Assembly (NCBI GenBank): GCA_963920705.1
Contig: CAWUCO010000251.1
Coordinates: 806,001-870,000 of the forward strand
DNA from: Odiellus spinosus
Taxonomy: Eukaryota; Arthropoda; Arachnida; Opiliones; Phalangiidae
DNA length: 64,000 nt
Reading direction: 5' to 3'
This document shows, one piece after another, positions 12,031 to 22,441 of this stretch. Below the pieces are notes generated by a model. It was given only the letters and a program-made list of their open reading frames with translations, did no database searches and was not told the DNA's origin. The position numbers and the translations under genes are program-made. The number at the start of each line of letters is the position of its first letter. Within the stretch, counting starts at the first letter, position 1.

Positions 12031-12320
12031 TATACAAAAACGTTGTTTTGCTTCGCACTTCAAAAAAGTGCATTTATAGGTAAGAATTTCAAACCCGTGA
12101 AGGGACATAAATTATAAATTCACAGTGAAAGAAATATGAAAGTCACAGTCTAAGAAATCATAAAGCTATAATTATTATACAAAAACGTTGTTTTGCTTCG
12201 TACTTCAAAAATGTGCATTTAAAGGTTAGAATTTCAAACCCGTGAAGGGACAGAAATTATAAATTCACAGTGAAAGAAATATGAAAGTCACAGTCTAAGA
12301 AATCATAAAGCTATAATTAT
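12031..12320 (+). repeat. Two tandem 145-bp units in the left arm
   Basis: Units 12031-12175 and 12176-12320 both begin tatacaaaaacgttgttttg and end ctataattat. Inside are short self-complementary parts such as gcacttcaaaaaagtgc in unit 1. Subterminal tandem units inside long inverted repeats are a known property of foldback-type elements; whether this is a member of a described family cannot be told here. Confidence 0.9.
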
Positions 12321-12386
12321 AATAATTAATATGAATAAAAAATTTACAAAAAAATGACGTATAAATTCGGCCTATCAAAACTTTTA
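12031..12386 (+). repeat. Foldback left arm (356 bp), copy 1
   Basis: Inverted relative to 12599-12954 with only a few mismatches. It starts tatacaaaaacgttg and contains two tandem 145-bp units (12031-12175, 12176-12320) followed by 66 bp of single-copy arm ending near aaaactttta. The units differ from each other at several positions, for example cgcacttcaaaaaagtg versus cgtacttcaaaaatgtg. Each outer unit matches its mirror-image outer unit better than its neighbour, so the two-unit order existed before the palindrome formed. Confidence 0.92.
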
Positions 12387-12598
12387 CTTATATAGATTTA
12401 ATGATTAGAAACTTTATAAAGAGGCGAATGTTTCCTTTTACTAACTGAAAACTGCAACCATCCATCCTAACAACTAAACATTTTAAAAACGCGGGCAGGA
12501 ACTATTTGGTATTATGCTATTCTACCTTTCCACGCATAGTTGGCTTTTAGTTACCCTTACCAAGAGTGAATTCTACAACAGAATGATTTCTGCATAAT
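12387..12598. other. Foldback loop (212 bp), copy 1
   Basis: Single-copy spacer between the two inverted arms. It includes aagaggcgaatgtttcc and acgcgggcaggaac. It carries no ORF of useful length and no recognised motif. It is identical, as far as I could compare, to 22798-23009 in the second copy apart from the region at its right edge. Confidence 0.8.
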
Positions 12599-12954
12599 TA
12601 AAAGTTTCGATAGGCCGAATTTATACGTCATTTTTTTGTAAATTTTTTATTCATATTAATTATTATAATTATAGCTTTATGATTTCTTAGACTGTGACTT
12701 TCATATTTCTTTCACTGTGAATTTATAATTTCTGTCCCTTCACGGGTTTGAAATTCTAACCTTTAAATGCACATTTTTGAAGTACGAAGCAAAACAACGT
12801 TTTTGTATAATAATTATAGCTTTATGATTTCTTAGACTGTGACTTTCATATTTCTTTCACTGTGAATTTATAATATCTGTCCCTTCACGGGTTTGAAATT
12901 CTTACCTATAAATGCACTTTTTTGAAGTGCGAAGCAAAACAACGTTTTTGTATA
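12599..12954 (-). repeat. Foldback right arm (356 bp), copy 1
   Basis: Reverse complement of the left arm, with the 145-bp units at 12665-12809 and 12810-12954, ending cgtttttgtata. The two arms are of equal length and centred on 12492.5, so no net indel separates them. Differences include acataaatt in the left outer unit against acagatatt in the mirrored unit. This arm does not abut satellite: non-satellite DNA continues to 16320. Confidence 0.92.
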
Positions 12955-14991
12955 ATTTGTGTTTGCTTTTGGAAAAATTAAACACTTGTAAATCAATTAA
13001 CCCATTTTTTTTAATTTAGTGGTAGGAATTAAAATTGCAAATTTACAAGTTTAAATTGAAATGATTTAATATATATGATTATTTTATATTGTACAAACTT
13101 TATAATCGGTTATTGTTGTTCTAAATTATGGGGCCCTATAACTGTGGTTTAAGATTAAATATCCTATGGTGCACGCGACATCTTTTTTAATCTCGATCGC
13201 AGCACGTTATTCGATCTTTTTAAAAGTAAATTGATTAAGTTCTTGTTTTTGCCATATTCAAAAATATTCCCTCGAGCTCCCGCAGAACGAACACGTCAAT
13301 ACTCTCAGCATAAAACTATAGTTCTTAAATTGCATTTCACACAGTTTAATTCAGAAGTGCTTTCGATTTAGATGAATATTAACATCGCTTAAGCCGTTGT
13401 TTTCATTTTGATGGTTTATACCGTTTAATTTTCATTTTTCACTTAGATTTAAAATGAAACCATTCAGTTTATTTGCCGGTTAATGAAAATTATTAACAAC
13501 ACTTAATAAATACTGGTCTGCCATGGTGCACCTCATGGGCTATTAGATTAATAGTTTTGACCTAATTAATTGGTACCCTTTTAAAATAGCTTTGAACTCA
13601 CTCGTTTTCCTGTGAGGACGCGTTACACGACGCGCACAAATAATGGTGGACTGACGCGCACAATTAAAGATTGAAATGTATAGAGAATACTGGTCGCTGA
13701 CGTCTCGTCATCGCGTGATTTCGAATCATCTGATTGCCCGGTTATATTTTATTTTGTACATGGCGATCAAGCCTTTTTCTTACTCCGTATATTTAAACTC
13801 AATTTAAAAATTATGACCTCTCGCTTTTAAGTCTCCAGTCCAACCTCAGGATACCAGTAAGTAGGAAAATATATAATTGGTACCATGACGCGGCATACGC
13901 GGGCATGGCAACTAAAAGGAATTTAAAGTTTTCTTAAAATTGAGTACACATGGGACCGATTTATAAAAAAAAGGAAGTCCATGTGCAAGAAGAACCATTA
14001 CAACTCTAACCTCCGACCTCGCGCTAGCTAGATACGCGTATCGGAAGACCTAAAAGAAAAAACACCCTACGACTGTAATTGTTCTGGGGGGGGGCGGAGT
14101 CTCTGCCGTTTACAAATAAAAGTATTTACGAATTAAAGGGTAGGAGTCAAAGATTTTAAAGGTTATATAAGAAAATATAAATAAAGTCCGAATTTGCCGT
14201 TACATATAATATGATGACTCTTTCTTTGTTTCCATCCATGTATTCATCCACTACGCTTAGTTTAGAATAAGAACGACGAAAGCGGCATAACGAGGTTATA
14301 CCTCAATCGCGCCATGGCTCTGGAAGATTCGCTTCAATTCCGAACTCGTCAATTATAAGAGAGAAGGGTGATACCAAGGGATTACTAGCTAAAGGGATAT
14401 TGGCTAATTCGAATGATAAAATATACTAGCCTGACGTGACCTTACTAGCGTTGTTTTAATCTGCTAACTTAAAGATAACGAAAAGTGATTACCATGAACA
14501 TCCACTAAGATACTAAAATATCTACTCGAGAATTAACGAGACGATCGAGACCAGAATAAACATTAAACTTTATTATTACAAGTATAATTCTCATAAATTC
14601 AAAGAGCCCTGCAAAAAAAAGCAAACGAAGTCGTAAAAACAACATCGCGTTAAAGAACATATTTGCAAAAAACTATGCCAAGTCCTCCGCACTGTTCCTA
14701 AAGAAACGTAAGTCTTCCTTTACTCTGCTGTCCAAGAGATGTACAGGATGATGGCCCCAGGCATCTATCCACTACTTGTCCTCTACTTGGCCTATCCTAA
14801 TCCTTGAAGGCTAAGATATTCTAGGCGTCACCACGGAACTTCCACCTCTGCAGCAGGCTAGAGACGTCAACTTTTTTTTTTTTTACACGATGTTGAACGC
14901 ATGAATGACAGAGAGAGAATGTGTTCTATCCATAGGCGCAAATGACTTTTATCTCTCGAAAAACTACGTCGACTTGCCTTAAAAAACGGAT
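12955..14991. other. Non-satellite part of insertion, proximal portion, no gene seen
   Basis: About 2.0 kb of unique-looking sequence with more G+C than the satellite. Visible items are short: an inverted pair around acttgtaaat and atttacaagt near 12985 and 13040, the repeated acgcgcacaa near 13633 and 13655, a run of nine G at 14086-14094, and a run of 13 T at 14872-14884. Stops are frequent in all frames and I recognise no protein domain. It could be intergenic host DNA, decayed coding sequence or non-autonomous element body. Confidence 0.6.
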
Positions 14992-15014
14992 TTGGCCTAC
15001 TGGCGATAGGCCAA
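14992..15014. repeat. Short hairpin, 8-bp stem
   Basis: ttggccta (14992-14999) and taggccaa (15007-15014) are perfect reverse complements around a 7-base loop. No T-run follows that would suggest a bacterial terminator, and the setting is eukaryotic. It is repeated at 25402-25424 in the second copy. Confidence 0.7.
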
Positions 15015-15168
15015 CTGAAAAACGTATTTACATCCCATCGTAAGAATTGGACGACGAGTCCGAAAGTTCGTTATGTCGAACACATGATAGTACCGAAAGT
15101 TCGAATACTCAAAAGGGGCTGACTTCGCGTCGACTGCAACTAAATCAGACTGAGACTGTTGCACTCTA

Positions 15169-15297
15169 CTAACGTAACCTTACCTATAATATTATAAGAG
15201 GAATGGGTTAGAGCAAGTGTTTAACTAGTTGGACGGATGACGTAGTTCGAGTGATTAACTAACGTAACCTTACCTAAAATATTACAAGAAGGGCAAG
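15169..15297 (+). repeat. Pair of ~39-bp direct repeats, 90 bp apart
   Basis: The sequence starting ctaacgtaaccttacct at 15169 recurs at 15259, each followed by a variant of ataatattataagagg. Homology runs to about 15207 and 15297. Two copies only. This could be an internal duplication or a footprint of an older repeat. The counterpart in the second insertion is 25579-25707. Confidence 0.75.
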
Positions 15298-15344
15298 GAA
15301 ACAAAATGTCCTTTCGAGGTTGTGAACTATCGATAAAGATTCCA

Positions 15345-15472
15345 CTTGAGATTATGTACATGAAGATTACGGTCTATCAAGATTGTGTTGCATCGACATT
15401 ATGTTCTGTCGAGATTGCGTCCCATCGAGATTATATCCCATCGATATTGTGTCCTATCGCGCGTGTGTCCAA
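15345..15472 (+). repeat. 16-bp minisatellite, ~8 degenerate units
   Basis: Consecutive 16-bp units fit the approximate consensus tcgagattatgtccca: 15361, 15377, 15393, 15409, 15425, 15441 and 15457 are unit starts, with a partial unit before. The tcga at each unit start and the att in the middle are best conserved. Because 16 is not a multiple of 3, the 74-codon open frame across it is not credible as a repeat protein. The same block lies at 25755-25882. Confidence 0.85.
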
Positions 15473-15879
15473 TTTTGTTCTTATATCCGTATCCTTTCTA
15501 GACTGCTTTAAATTCTGCAGCATCATTTAAATTTCCCGCCAACTTTTATAACTAAATCAATTTATTGTACGTCTGTCTCAGAGTCCATTTTCTAAGACAT
15601 TTCAAAATCTCACCGTTATATATCATTTGGGCTAATGTATAATACCCAAGTTTATGTACCCTGCGGCTTATAATCATTGATAAAAAAAATTGAATACGCA
15701 CTATAAACGTTAAAAACACTGTTTTGCATTTGACTCAATACGTAGAATTCTAGGCATCGTCCTATATCTTTTAAACCAAAACATATATCGTTTGTATCTC
15801 TCGCGTTCTGCTTTATTATTTATATTTAATTAGACACAAGTTTTTTATTCAACTGCATACACCAACGTTATCTTTTTAT

Positions 15880-16170
15880 CCGTCTTCCTATCCAACGTAA
15901 TCAAAGCTACTGTTATTCAGTCTTAGTATTCAACATAATAAAAGTATAATAAAAATATAATAGAACACCCTTGTAAATCTAACACATTTCTCTCTTTCTA
16001 ATGCAAACTCCCAATGAAACGCCGTCTTTCACGGTGTTTCAAACTTATCTACAGCTTTTGTTATCTCAGTCTTAGTATTCATCCGAAACGTATAGAAAAA
16101 TATAGAGTACCCCCACGAGCCTAACAAATTTTTCTCTCTCGAATGCAAACACTCAATGAAACGGACTCGC
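15880..16170 (+). repeat. Two-unit degenerate tandem repeat, ~142 bp
   Basis: Unit 1 starts ccgtcttcc at 15880 and unit 2 starts ccgtctttc at 16022. Shared landmarks in the same order are cagtcttagtattca, aaaaatata, ctaacaaattt-like text, tttctctct, aatgcaaac and caatgaaacg. Substitutions and small indels are numerous, so this duplication is much older than the copying of the whole insertion. Confidence 0.8.
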
Positions 16171-16178
16171 GGTCGGAC

Positions 16179-16200
16179 GAAGAAGAAGAAGAAGAAGAAG
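16179..16200 (+). repeat. GAA microsatellite, 7 units
   Basis: Seven GAA units, equal to TTC on the other strand. They create a phenylalanine run in the minus-strand frame 16286-16029, which is one reason that frame looks spurious. The copy at 26589-26610 has the same unit number. Confidence 0.9.
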
Positions 16201-16298
16201 GAGAAAACCTCAGTTATCATTGACAAAAAAGATTCCACCTCATAAGACAAATCTCCATAGACTTTTCTAATGAAATTTTGAGACACCTATAAATAAAA

Positions 16299-16314
16299 CA
16301 GTCCAGCTGGCCTG
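16299..16314. repeat. 16-bp near-palindrome just inside the insertion's right end
   Basis: cagtccagctggcctg is self-complementary except for one pair and lies 6 bp inside the right boundary of the insertion. Hairpins close to one end are typical of Helitron 3' ends, but the expected CTRR terminus is not present, so that assignment is not supported on its own. The counterpart is 26709-26724. Confidence 0.6.
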
Positions 16315-16320
16315 TTTTTA

Positions 16321-19300
16321 AGAGTCAAATTTCAGATTTTAAAAATTCGCTTTTTGATATTAGATGTTTTTTGGAATTGGCCATATTTTCCATGTTTTTC
16401 AACGGATTTTCCAAAACTCTTGTTTTTTAGATAGACCAATATTTGCTCTTTCGAGTGGTCTTAATTTTCTCTAAATCGCTTAAAAATCAAAAGTTTTGTG
16501 TCCATTTGAATCCAATAATCTTGGATTTTTAAGCGTTTTTGCTTAATTTTAACCAATTTTATATTTGTCACAATTTTGCAATTTAGACAAAACCAAAGTC
16601 ATCGAAAGAGCAATTAATGGACAGTCTAAATAATAAGAGTTTTCAAAAATCCGTTGAAAACAAGAAAAATATGGCCAATTCAAGAAATCATTCAATATCA
16701 AAATAGTCAAATTTCAGATTTTAAAAATTCGCTTTTTGATATTAGATGTTTTTTGAATGGGCTATATTTTACAGGTTTTTCAACGGATTTTCCAAAACTC
16801 TTGTTTTTTAGATAGACCAATATTTGCTCTTTCGATACGTGTTGATTTTGTCTAAATCGCTTAAAAATCTAAAGTTTTGTTACCATTTGATTCCAATAAT
16901 CTTGGATTTTTAAGCGTTTTTGCTTAATTTTAACCAATTTTATATTTGTCACAATTTTGCAATTTAGACAAAACCAAAGTCATCGAAAGAGCAATTAATA
17001 TACAGTCTAAATATTAAGAGTTTTCAAAAATCCGTTGAAAAACAAGAAAAATATGGCCAATTCAAGAAATCATTCAATATCAAAATAGTCAAATTTCAGA
17101 TTTTAAAAATTCGCTTTTTGATATTAGATGTTTTTTGAATGGGCTATATTTTTCAGGTTTATCAACGGATTTTCCAAAACTCTTGTTTTTTAGATAGACC
17201 AATATTTGCTCTTTCGATACGTGTTGATTTTGTCTAAATCGCTTAAAAATCTAAAGTTTTGTTACCATTTGATTCCAATAATCTTGGATTTTTAAGCGTT
17301 TTTGCTTAATTTTAACCAATTTTATATTTGTCACAATTTTGCAATTTAGACAAAACCAAAGTCATTCGAAAGAGCAATTAATGGACAGTCTAAATAATAA
17401 GAGTTTTCAAAAATCCGTTGAAAAACAAGAAAAATATGGCCAATTCAACAAATCATACAATATCAAAATAGTCAAATTTCAGATTTTAAAAATTCGCTTT
17501 TTGATATTAGATGTTTTTTGAATTGGCCATATTTTCCTTGTTTTTCAACGGATTTTCCAAAACTCTTGTTTTTTAGATAGACCAATATTTGCTCTTTCGA
17601 GTGGTCTTAATTTTGTCTAAATCGCTTAAAAATCAAAAGTTTTGTGTCCATTTGAATCCAATAATCTTGTATTTTTAAGCGTTTTTGCTTAATTTTAACC
17701 AATTTTATATTTGTCACGTTTTGGCAATTTAGACAAAACCAAAGTCATTCGAAAGAGCAATTAATAGACAGTCTAAATAATAAGAGTTTTCAAAAATCCG
17801 TTGAAAAACAAGAAAAATATGGCCAATTCAAGAAATCATACAATATCAAAATAGTCAAATTTCAGATTTTAAAAATTCGCTTTTGGATATTAGATGTTTT
17901 TTGAATTGGCCATATTTTCCATGTTTTTCAACGGATTTTCCAAAACTCTTGTTTTTTAGATAGACCAATATTTGCTCTTTAGAGTGGTCTTAATTTTGTC
18001 TAAACCGCTTAAAAATCAAAAGTTTTGTGTTCATTTGAATCCAATAATCTTGGATTTTTAATCGTTTTTGCTTAATTTTAACCAATTTTATATTTGTCAC
18101 GTTTTGGAAATTTAGACAAAACCAAAGTCATTCGAAAGAGCAATTAATGGACAGTCTAAATAATAAGAGTTTTCAAAAATCCGTTGATAAACAAGAAAAA
18201 TATGGCCAATTCAAGAAATCATACAATATCAAAATAGTCAAATTTCAGATTTTAAAAATTCGCTTTTTGATATTAGATGTTTTTTGAATTGGCCATATTT
18301 TCCATGTTTTTCAACGGATTTTCCAAAACTCTAGTTTTTTAGATAGACCAATATTTGCTCTTTCGATACGTGTTGACTTTGTCTAAATCGCTTAAAAATT
18401 CAATGTTTTGTGTCCATTTGAATCCAATAATCTTGGATTTTTAAGCGTTTTTGCTTAATTTCAACCCATTTTATATTTGTCACGTTTTGTCAATTTAGAC
18501 AAAACCAAAGTCATTCGAAAGAGCAATTAATGGACAGTCTAAATAATAAGAGTTTTCAAAAATCCGTTGAAAAACAAGAAAAATATGGCCAATTCAACAA
18601 ATCATACAATATCAAAATAGTCAAATTTCAGATTTTAAAAATTCGCTTTTGATATTAGATGTTTTTTGAATTGGCCATATTTTCCATGTTTTTCAACGGA
18701 TTTTCCAAAACTCTTGTTTTTTAGATAGACCAAAATTTGCTCTTTCGAGGGGTCTTAATTTTGTCTAAATCGCTTAAAAATCAAAAGTTTTGTGTCCATT
18801 TGAATCCAATAATCTTGGATTTTTAAGCGTTTTTGCTTAATTTTAACCAATTTTATATTTGTCACAATTTTGCAATTTAGACAAAACCAAAGTCATCGAA
18901 AGAGCAATTAATGGACAGTCTAAATAATAAGAGTTTTCAAAAATCCGTTGAAAAACAAGAAAAATATGGCCAATTCAAGAAATCATACAATATCAAAATA
19001 GTCAAATTTCAGATTTTAAAAATTCGCTTTTTGATATTAGATGTTTTTGAATTGGCCATATTTTCCATGTTTTTCAACGGATTTTCCAAAACTCTTGTTT
19101 TTTAGATAGACCAATATTTGCTCTTTCGAGTGGTCTTAATTTTGTCTAAATCGCTTAAAAATCAAAAGTTTTGTGTCCATTTGAATCCAATAATCTTGGA
19201 TTTTTAAGCGATTTTGCTTAATTTTAACCAATTTTATATTTGTCACGTTTTGGCAATTTAGACAAAACCAAAGTCATTCGAAAGAGCAATTAATGGACAG

Positions 19301-22300
19301 TCTAAATAATAAGAGTTTTCAAAAATCCGTTGAAAAACAAGAAAAATATGGCCAATTCAAGAAATCATACAATATCAAAATAGTCATATTTCAGATTTTA
19401 AAAATTCGCTTTTTGATATTAGATGTTTTTGAATTTTCCATATTTTCCATGTTTTTCAACGGATTTTCCAAAACTCTTGTTTTTTAGATAGACCAATATT
19501 TGCTCTTTCGAGTGGTCTTAATTTTGTCTAAATCGCTTAAAAATCAAAAGTTTTGTGTCCATTTGAATCCAATAATCTTGGATTTTTAAGTGTTTTTGCT
19601 TAATTTTAACCAATTTTATATTTGTCACGTTTTGGCAATTTAGACAAAACCAAAGTCATTCGAAAGAGCAATTAATGGACAGTCTAAATAATAAGAGTTT
19701 TCAAAAATCCGTTGAAAAACAAGAAAAATATGGCCAATTCAAGAAATCATACAATATCAAAATAGTCAAATTTCAGATTTTAAAAATTCGCTTTTGGATA
19801 TTAGATGTTTTTTGAATTGGCCATATTTTCCATGTTTTTCAACAGATTTTCCAAAACTCTTGTTTTTTTAGATAGACCAAAATTTGCTCTTTCGAGTGGT
19901 CTTAATTTTGTCTAAATCGCTTAAAAATCAAAAGTTTTGTGTCCATTTGAATCCAATAATCTTGGATTTTTAAGCGTTTTTGCTTAATTTCAACCCATTT
20001 TATATTTGTCACGTTTTGGCAATTTAGACAAAACCAAAGTCATTCGAAAGAGCAATTAATGGACAGTCTAAATAATAAGAGTTTTCAAAAATCCGTTGAA
20101 AAACAAGAAAAATATGGCCAATTCAACAAATCATACAATATCAAAATAGTCAAATTTCAGATTATAAAAATTCGCTTTTGATATTAGATGTTTTTTGAAT
20201 TGGCCATATTTTCCATGTTTTTCAACGGATTTTCCAAAACTCTTGTTTTTTAGATAGACCAATATTTGCTCTTTCGAGTGGTCTTAATTTTGTCTAAATC
20301 GCTTAAAAATCAAAAGTTTTGTGTCCATTTGAATCCAATAATCTTGGATTTTTAAGTGTTTTTGCTTAATTTTAACCAATTTTATATTTGTCACGTTTTG
20401 GCAATTTAGACAAAACCAAAGTCATTCGAAAGAGCAATTAATGGACAGTCTAAATAATAAGAGTTTTCAAAAATCCGTTGAAAAACAAGAAAAATATGGC
20501 CAATTCAAGAAATCATACAATATCAAAATAGTCAAATTTCAGATTTTAAAAATTCGCTTTTTGATATTAGATGTTTTTGAATTGGCCATATTTTCCATGT
20601 TTTTCAACGGATTTTCCAAAACTCTTGTTTTTTAGATAGACCAATATTTGCTCTTTCGAGTGGTCTTAATTTTGTCTAAATCGCTTAAAAATCAAAAGTT
20701 TTGTGTCCATTTGAATCCAATAATCTTGGATTTTTAAGCGTTTTTGCTTAATTTTAACCAATTTTATATTTGTCACGTTTTGGCAATTTAGACAAAACCA
20801 AAGTCATTCGAAAGAGCAATTAATGTACAGTCTAAATAATAAGAGTTTTCAAAAATCCGTTGAAAAACAAGAAAAATATGGCCAATTCAAGAAATCATAC
20901 AATATCAAAATAGTCAAATTTCAGATTTTAAAAATTCGCTTTTTGATATTAGATGTTTTTTGAATTGGCCATATTTTCCATGTTTTTCAACGGATTTTCC
21001 AAAACTCTTGTTTTTTAGATAGAACAATATTTGCTCTTTCGAGTGGTCTTAATTTTGTCTAAATCGCTTAAAAATCAAATGTTTTGTGTCCATTTGAATC
21101 CAATAATCTTGGATTTTTAAGCGTTTTTGCTTAATTTTAACCAATTTTATATTTGTCACGTTTTGGCAATTTAGACAAAACCAAAGTCATTCGAAAGAGC
21201 AATTAATGGACAGTCTAAATAATAAGAGTTTTCAAAAATCCGTTGAAAAACAAGAAAAATATGGCCAATTCAACAAATCATACAATATCAAAATAGTCAA
21301 ATTTCAGATTTTAAAAATTCGCTTTTTGATATTAGATGTTTTTGAATTGGCCATATTTTCCATGTTTTTCAACGGATTTTCCAAAACTCTTGTTTTTTAG
21401 ATAGACCAATATTTGCTCTTTCGAGTGGTCTTAATTTTGTCTAAATCGCTTAAAAATCAAAAGTTTTGTGTCCATTTGAATCCAATAATCTTGGATTTTT
21501 AAGCGTTTTTGCTTAATTTTAACCAATTTTATATTTGTCACGTTTTGGCAATTTAGACAAAACCAAAGTCATTCGAAAGAGCAATTAATGTACAGTCTAA
21601 ATAATAAGAGTTTTCAAAAATCCGTTGAAAAACAAGAAAAATATGGCCAATTCAAGAAATCATACAATATCAAAATAGTCAAATTTCAGATTTTAAAAAT
21701 TCGCTTTTTGATATTAGATGTTTTTTGAATTGGCCATATTTTCCATGTTTTTCAACGGATTTTCCAAAACTCTTGTTTTTTAGATAGAACAATATTTGCT
21801 CTTTCGAGTGGTCTTAATTTTGTCTAAATCGCTTAAAAATCAAATGTTTTGTGTCCATTTGAATCCAATAATCTTGGATTTTTAAGCGTTTTTGCTTAAT
21901 TTTAACCAATTTTATATTTGTCACGTTTTGGCAATTTAGACAAAACCAAAGTCATTCGAAAGAGCAATTAATGGACAGTCTAAATAATAAGAGTTTTCAA
22001 AAATCCGTTGAAAAACAAGAAAAATATGGCCAATTCAACAAATCATACAATATCAAAATAGTCAAATTTCAGATTTTAAAAATTCGCTTTTTGATATTAT
22101 ATGTTTTTTGAATTGGCCATATTTTCCATGTTTTTCAACGGATTTTCCAATACTCTTGTTTTTTAGATAGACCAATATTTGCTCTTTCGAGTGGTCTTAA
22201 TTTTGTGTAAATCGCTTAAAAATCAAAAGTTTTGTGTCCATTTGAATCCAATAATCTTGGATTTTTAAGCGTTTTTGCTTAATTTTAACCAATTTTATAT

Positions 22301-22441
22301 TTGTCACAATTTTGCAATTTAGACAAAACCAAAGTCATCGAAAGAGCATTTAATGGACAGTCTAAATAATAAGAGTTTTCAAAAATCCGTTGAAAAACAA
22401 GAAAAATATGGCCAATTCAAGAAATCATACAATATCAAAAT
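16321..22441 (+). repeat. Satellite array segment 2 (16 monomers)
   Basis: Sixteen periods of the same satellite in the same orientation between the two insertions. Its first monomer is the right half of the one broken by insertion copy 1, and its last is the left half of the one broken by copy 2. The portion 17990-19740 resembles array around 7560-8560 and 1-2100 (shared gttgataaac, atacgtgttg and gatgtttttgaattttcc variants). A two-monomer repeat is visible at 20740-21500 and 21510-22270 (attaatgtacag, agatagaac and caaatgttttg recur 764 bp apart). Confidence 0.96.

Larger units (their letters stand above)
12031..16320 (+). mobile_element. 4290-bp insertion in the satellite, copy 1
   Basis: The satellite is interrupted after aatatcaaaat (12030) and resumes at 16321 with ag-agtcaaattt, which is atagtcaaattt in the other copy. 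No satellite sequence is missing, and the two junction bases AT appear on both sides, as expected of a 2-bp target duplication (a blunt insertion between A and T cannot be excluded). The left 924 bp is a foldback palindrome. The remaining 3.37 kb is non-satellite, less A+T-rich, and has no recognisable transposase, reverse transcriptase or helicase. A non-autonomous transposable element, or a foldback element carrying captured host DNA, are the main readings. The family is unidentified. Confidence 0.75.
11510..17966 (+). repeat. Large duplicated block, copy 1 (satellite + insertion + satellite)
   Basis: This block matches 21920-28387 at an offset of about 10410-10411. Besides the insertion itself, shared rare satellite variants are ttttccaatactcttg and ttttgtgtaaatcgc on the left, and gaatgggctata, gttaccatttgattcc, attaatatacag and cttgtatttttaag on the right. 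Homology fades on the left at about 11510, where tttcaaccc meets ttttaacc, and ends on the right at about 17966, where ctctttagagtgg meets ctatttcgagtgg. Differences inside are few: substitutions in the flanking monomers and a one-A indel near 16660. Confidence 0.88.

Noticed and set aside
12031..12954. Tc1/mariner-type TA target duplication around the foldback alone
   Set aside because: TA can be read at both foldback ends, but the satellite resumes only at 16321, so the foldback's right end is not an insertion junction with the satellite.
14992..15014. Rho-independent terminator
   Set aside because: The stem is not followed by a T-run and the context is eukaryotic satellite.
15306..15530. 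74-codon plus-strand frame in the insertion (and 25716-25940)
   Set aside because: It spans the 16-bp minisatellite, shows no domain, and its presence in both insertion copies follows from recent duplication.
16029..16286. 85-codon minus-strand frame in the insertion (and 26439-26696)
   Set aside because: A phenylalanine run comes from the GAA microsatellite and much of the rest from the degenerate tandem repeat. There is no recognisable domain.
12031..16320. Helitron assignment for the insertion
   Set aside because: A-T insertion and a hairpin near one end are suggestive, but the expected TC start and CTRR end are not at the junctions and no Rep/helicase is present. Left as unclassified.
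12955..16320. tRNA or rRNA gene in the cargo
   Set aside because: No GGTTCGAATCC-like T-arm with a matching acceptor stem and no rRNA-like conserved blocks were found by eye.
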